NCBI GenBank assembly: GCA_936914845.1 | Contig: CAKZGE010000002.1 | Coordinates: 1 to 64,000, forward strand | Direction: 5' to 3' | Length of the DNA stretch: 64,000 nt | Source of the DNA: an uncultured Chloracidobacterium sp. | GTDB lineage: Bacteria; Acidobacteriota; Blastocatellia; Pyrinomonadales; Pyrinomonadaceae | Notes under the pieces: generated by a model | Told to the model about the DNA's origin: nothing | What the model saw: only the letters and a program-made list of their open reading frames with translations | Database searches by the model: none | Shown here: positions 60,488 through 64,000 of the stretch, piece by piece | Position numbering within the stretch: the stretch's first letter is position 1 | How the letters are laid out: the number at the start of each line of letters is the position of its first letter | Position numbers and translations under genes: made by a program

Positions 60488-61540
60488 ATGACTATTTCGA
60501 AAGCATTCGGAGCCGCTGCGGCAACTTCGCCGCTGGCTGAGATCCATATAGAGCGCCGCGACCTGAAGCCGACCGACGTTCGCATTGACATACATTTCTG
60601 CGGCGTTTGCCATTCGGACCTGCATTACACCCGCGACGAATGGCATGACGTGATGCCCACAATTTATCCGGCTGTGCCGGGGCATGAAATAATTGGCCGA
60701 GTTACCGACGTTGGGCAGGAAGTTTCAAATTATAAGGTTGGCGATCTGGTCGGCGTCGGATGTCTGGTGGACAGCGACCGTACCTGTCCGAAGTGTTCTG
60801 AGGGCTTAGAACAGTTTTGCCCGGGAATGGTAATGACTTATGGATCGCCCGATTCGCATGGTACCTCACCGACCACGCTTGGAGGCTATGCAGACAGCAT
60901 CGTTGTGGACGAACGCTTTGTGCTCCGTATTCCGGAAAACCTAGATCCTGCCGCTGCGGCACCGCTTCTTTGTGCGGGTATCACCACCTATTCCCCCATG
61001 AAGCATTGGAAGGTCGGCCCCGGCAAAAAGGTTGGTGTTGTCGGCCTTGGCGGTCTTGGACACATGGGAGTAAAATTTGCTCATGCATTGGGGGCTGAAA
61101 CCGTTGTTTTTACCACATCCGAATCAAAGGTTGAAGACGCAAAACGTCTCGGTGCGGACGATGTTGTGATCTCGAGAAAACCGGAAGAGATGGCACGCCA
61201 CGCGGGAACATTTGATTTTATTTTGGATTGTGTTTCGGCTGAACACGATATCAATGCGTATCTCAATCTGCTCAAACCGGACGGCACCATTACCTTGGTA
61301 GGTGCCCCCGAAAAACCGCTCCCGGTCGCCGCCTTTGGATTGATCTTCGGACGTCGGTCATTATCGGGTTCTCCGATCGGCGGGTTACCGGAAACCCAGG
61401 AAATGCTTGATTTCTGCGGCAAACATAACATTACGGCTGATGTTGAGATCATTCCTATCCAAAAGATCAACGAAGCATACGAGAGAATGTTAAGGAGCGA
61501 CGTTAAGTATCGCTTTACGATCGATATGAGCTCACTTTAA
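60488..61540 (+). CDS. Zinc-dependent alcohol dehydrogenase (YahK/cinnamyl type)
   Basis: About 350 residues from the ATG at 60488 (AAAAGGAGC upstream). The catalytic zinc ligands are in FCGVCHSDLHY and GHEIIGRV. The NADP-binding motif is VGVVGLGGLGHMGVKFA. In the structural zinc loop, relatives read DSCRxCxxCxxGxxxxC; here it is DSDRTCPKCSEGLEQFC, so the first Cys is Asp. It oxidises alcohols or reduces aldehydes with NADP. A strong terminator follows at 61607. Confidence 0.93.
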   Translation: MTISKAFGAAAATSPLAEIHIERRDLKPTDVRIDIHFCGVCHSDLHYTRDEWHDVMPTIYPAVPGHEIIGRVTDVGQEVSNYKVGDLVGVGCLVDSDRTCPKCSEGLEQFCPGMVMTYGSPDSHGTSPTTLGGYADSIVVDERFVLRIPENLDPAAAAPLLCAGITTYSPMKHWKVGPGKKVGVVGLGGLGHMGVKFAHALGAETVVFTTSESKVEDAKRLGADDVVISRKPEEMARHAGTFDFILDCVSAEHDINAYLNLLKPDGTITLVGAPEKPLPVAAFGLIFGRRSLSGSPIGGLPETQEMLDFCGKHNITADVEIIPIQKINEAYERMLRSDVKYRFTIDMSSL

Positions 61541-61606
61541 TGATCAAGGGCGGAAAGGATGTGCCGCGTCGAAAAAGGCCCGCACATGCCTGCTGTACAA
61601 AATGAA

Positions 61607-61646
61607 GGGTGCGGTCAGATATCTGATCGCACCCTGTTCGCTTTTT
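61607..61646. terminator. Strong bidirectional terminator between the dehydrogenase and DUF937 genes
   Basis: The near-perfect palindrome GGGTGCGGTCAGAT / ATCTGATCGCACCC (one G-T pair) is followed by GTTCGCTTTTT. It lies between convergent genes. Confidence 0.85.
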
Positions 61647-61657
61647 CGACTACCTAA

Positions 61658-62284
61658 TTATCTTTTGTTCAAATAACTGAAAGCCATCGAAGCAATATCG
61701 TCGAGTGAGCTGCCGTCACCATCACGATCCAGCATGCTCGAAGCAATATCTGTAACGGCATTTCCCGTAGATCCTTGCTGAGAGCCTCCGAGCAATCCGC
61801 CCAACAAGCCGCCAATGCCGTCTGCACCGATGCCCTGCTGCTGTTTTTGTTGTCCCAAATAGCTCATCACGATCGGTGCCAGCATCATTAAGATCTGTGC
61901 CACCTGACCGACACCCAACCCGGTTTGGTTGCTGACCTGCTGAGCGACCTGGCCTTGGCTATTGCCAAAAATGTGACCGAGAATTCCGCCGCCGTCCGCT
62001 TGGCGCGGTGGCGCAGTTGCCTGGCCGCCGCCGAAGATCAAACTGCCCAATCCACCTAAGTTATTAAGGATCCCGCCGCCCGAATGGTCCTGTTCCAGTG
62101 CATTGTTCAAGCTTTCAGCCCCCTGCGGCGTCGATGCGTTATTTGCCAATCCGCCTATTATCATCGGCAGCGCGTATTGAATAGCCGAATTAACGACCGA
62201 AGGTTCGGCTCCGACATTTTGACTAATGTCATTTACCGCCGCTTCGCCTTGCTGTTGGCCCAAAAGATCCTGTAATGAAAACAT
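61658..62284 (-). CDS. DUF937 (YidB-like) protein
   Basis: 208 residues. The N-terminal DUF937 region reads VNDISQNVGAEPSVVNSAI and YALPMIIGGLANNAS, followed by Gly-rich stretches and a second helical segment (VAQILMMLAPIVMSYL). The C-terminus has a calcium-loop-like SMLDRDGDGSSLDDIASMA, common in this family. The function is unknown; members are often secreted or envelope-associated though no signal peptide is seen. It is divergent from the large gene at 62346. Confidence 0.85.
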   Translation of the reverse strand: MFSLQDLLGQQQGEAAVNDISQNVGAEPSVVNSAIQYALPMIIGGLANNASTPQGAESLNNALEQDHSGGGILNNLGGLGSLIFGGGQATAPPRQADGGGILGHIFGNSQGQVAQQVSNQTGLGVGQVAQILMMLAPIVMSYLGQQKQQQGIGADGIGGLLGGLLGGSQQGSTGNAVTDIASSMLDRDGDGSSLDDIASMAFSYLNKR

Positions 62285-62345
62285 ACCGTTTCACTCCTTC
62301 TTATTTTCTTTTACTTTACGAAAAGCTATATTATCAGAGTCACCT

Positions 62346-64000
62346 GTGGTAAATCAAAAAATCAAAAATCGGAGAACGCTCGTCGCGGTGCTCACGGCGG
62401 CGATCGCTGCCGCAATCTTCAGCTTGGGGGCATACTTCCTATTATTTCGCGAAAATGTAAAAAAATTGCCGGTTTTTGACAAGACTAGGCTGCTTTTTCA
62501 CGACCAGCGAAGCGAACCGTTCGGACTCGCAATTTTTAACGGCGAAATATTCTTTTCCGATGGTATCCGCGATGGCGTTTACCGTATCTCTCCCACGGGC
62601 GAACCGACCCTTTTTGCCGGTGGTTTCGATACGCCCTCTGCGATTGCTTTTACCGCAGATGGCCGATTGATAGTTGCGGACACCGGCTCTCATACCATAA
62701 AGGCAATAGATCGATCCGGTGGTGTTTCGGTTGTCGCCGGTACACCGGGCCAGCGAGGCGACCGCGACGGCTCAGCCGGTACCGCATTATTTAACGGCCC
62801 GATAGGAGTCGCGGTTCAGCCTGACGGCACGATCATCGTTGCCGATACCTATAACGACAAGATCAAAGCGATCCGCGAAGGTTCGGTCGTAACGATCGCC
62901 GGGAACGAACGGGGATTTGCTGATGGGGCGGCCGCAAAGTTCGATACCCCGACCGGCGTTGCACCGTGGTCAGACGGCCGTGTGTTGGTAGCCGACAGTG
63001 AGAATTGCCGGGTTAGGGTCATTGAGAAGGATGGAAAGGTCTGGACGCTTGCCGGAACTGGCGAACGATCCTTGTCCGACGGCCTGTTGAACGAAGCCGC
63101 GTTTGTTCGCCCCACGGCTATTACGGTCTCCGAACTCAATGAGATCGCAGTTTCCGATGGCGATGCCGTTCGTATAATTTCGCCGCGAATGGTTCCGATA
63201 GTCGAAACGCTTTCGGCGAAGCGTCGCGGGTTCGAACAGGGCCGTCCGCACCGGTCGCGGTTCAATCGTCTTTCGGGTCTTGTCTTTGGTGCGGATTATC
63301 TTGTCACCGCCGACGGCGACAATGCATCCATTCGACAATTCGAAGTATCGAATGGAAAAAGCGAAAGATCTAAACCGGCCGCAGAAGTAATAGAACTGCC
63401 CACTCGTGTTGACCCGGCGGAATTTCGCCTCCGCCAACCGGGGCGTTGGCCTTACAACCCGCCACTCACAAAACGCGACATCGCCGGCACGCTCGGTGAG
63501 ATCCGCGGAAAACTTGAAAATAGTGATTCTCAGGTATGGTTCCACAATGGCTTGGACATCGCGGGTGCGTATGGCGAAACTGCCCGTTTTGTACGAACCG
63601 AGAAGGTTTTGCGGCCGAACGCCGCCGAGAATTTCGGAACGCTCCGCGAGCTTATCCGCATGCCCGAACTCGGGTACATCCACATAAGACTGGGCCGCGA
63701 CCAGGGAAATAAGCCCTTTGGCGACGATCGCTTTCAGTTTTCATCTGCAATGGATTCGGTTCGCGTTCCACGCGGTGCAAAGTTCAATGCCGGCGAACCT
63801 ATTGGCACACTTAACGCCATGAATCACGTGCATCTTATCGCCGGTCCGAGCGGCGACGAAATGAACGCTTTGAACGCTTTGGAACTTCCCGGTGTGGTCG
63901 ATACGATCGCCCCGGTCATCGAAAAGATAACGCTCATGAGCCAAAGCGGAATGCCGATTGAAACCGTTTCGGATAGCGGACGTATAAAGGTCGGCGGTGC
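62346..64000 (+). CDS. NHL-repeat protein with M23-peptidase-like domain, partial
   Basis: A frame open from the GTG at 62346 to the right edge, at least 551 codons, so the C-terminus is missing. A signal anchor lies near residues 12-36 (LVAVLTAAIAAAIFSLGAYF). NHL-type repeats follow, with GLAIFNGEIFFSDGIRDGVY, LIVADTGSHTIKAID and IIVADTYNDKIKAI. At about residue 400 the sequence changes to WFHNGLDIAGAYG (HxxxD, at 63543) and NHVHLIAGPSG (HxH, at 63825), which match the zinc ligands of M23 endopeptidases. The combination suggests a secreted wall-linked protein whose beta-propeller holds a peptidase-like part. GAG lies near the start; other starts are possible. Confidence 0.75.
   Translation, partial: MVNQKIKNRRTLVAVLTAAIAAAIFSLGAYFLLFRENVKKLPVFDKTRLLFHDQRSEPFGLAIFNGEIFFSDGIRDGVYRISPTGEPTLFAGGFDTPSAIAFTADGRLIVADTGSHTIKAIDRSGGVSVVAGTPGQRGDRDGSAGTALFNGPIGVAVQPDGTIIVADTYNDKIKAIREGSVVTIAGNERGFADGAAAKFDTPTGVAPWSDGRVLVADSENCRVRVIEKDGKVWTLAGTGERSLSDGLLNEAAFVRPTAITVSELNEIAVSDGDAVRIISPRMVPIVETLSAKRRGFEQGRPHRSRFNRLSGLVFGADYLVTADGDNASIRQFEVSNGKSERSKPAAEVIELPTRVDPAEFRLRQPGRWPYNPPLTKRDIAGTLGEIRGKLENSDSQVWFHNGLDIAGAYGETARFVRTEKVLRPNAAENFGTLRELIRMPELGYIHIRLGRDQGNKPFGDDRFQFSSAMDSVRVPRGAKFNAGEPIGTLNAMNHVHLIAGPSGDEMNALNALELPGVVDTIAPVIEKITLMSQSGMPIETVSDSGRIKVGG

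Overview
The window is a 64 kb piece of a bacterial chromosome of moderate GC, with no phage or insertion-sequence genes and mostly housekeeping and secreted or envelope genes. The gene content points to an Acidobacteriota-type Gram-negative bacterium, perhaps class Blastocatellia: a VWFA-related secreted protein, many TPR and BamD-like envelope proteins, a gingipain-type C25 peptidase, an AtuA/B12 acyl-CoA gene set and an Nramp-like transporter. This placement is an inference from gene content and was not tested against a phylogenetic marker.

Layout. 1-460: two arrays of 7-base tandem repeats, then a promoter and a probable structured RNA (6S-like). 458-4817: a coiled-coil membrane protein, a VWFA-like protein, a zinc-ribbon/LITAF-like membrane protein, and a Gfo/Idh/MocA dehydrogenase with a TIM-barrel sugar isomerase. 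4981-13572: SLT lytic transglycosylase, threonine ammonia-lyase, an SPFH protein, glutathione peroxidase, MltG, a Cof-type phosphatase, cyclophilin - dtd - lipoprotein cyclophilin, and tRNA-Arg(CCG). 13671-24315: C25 peptidase, aconitase, a CrtC-like protein, an OB-fold-like lipoprotein, a DinB-like protein, two tandem zinc-ribbon membrane proteins and gamma-glutamyltransferase. 24466-32226: an unusual Nramp-family transporter converging on a minus-strand operon with a 1180-residue P-loop ATPase, a DUF2520 protein, Fur, a degenerate 2Fe-2S/DUF1844 fusion and a membrane protein.

32530-47296: M48 protease, then a long minus-strand series for translation and envelope functions (CAP protein, def, pruA, a secreted protein, alkaline phosphatase, fmt, trhO, rsmB, a PASTA protein, rpe, a BamD-like protein, a TPR protein). 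47404-58703: sterol-desaturase-like hydroxylase, a DUF3298-like protein, a B12-binding subunit, two adjacent secreted proteins built on 11-residue repeats, AtuA, a head-on array of 29-base repeats, two secreted or lipoprotein genes, enoyl-CoA hydratase, a four-helix-bundle protein flanked by AT-rich repeats, the separate AtuA C-terminal domain, NUDIX hydrolase, and a two-gene unit resembling a toxin and a lipoprotein immunity partner. 58742-64000: pyrophosphatase, alpha/beta hydrolase, zinc alcohol dehydrogenase, a DUF937 protein, and a large NHL-repeat/M23-peptidase-like gene that runs off the right edge.

The items most worth a second look are the structured RNA beside the heptamer arrays, the 29-base convergent repeat array, the pair of 11-residue-repeat secreted proteins, the large orphan ATPase in the fur operon, the toxin/immunity-like pair, and the LITAF-like membrane protein. 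No complete, recognisable new defence system is evident.
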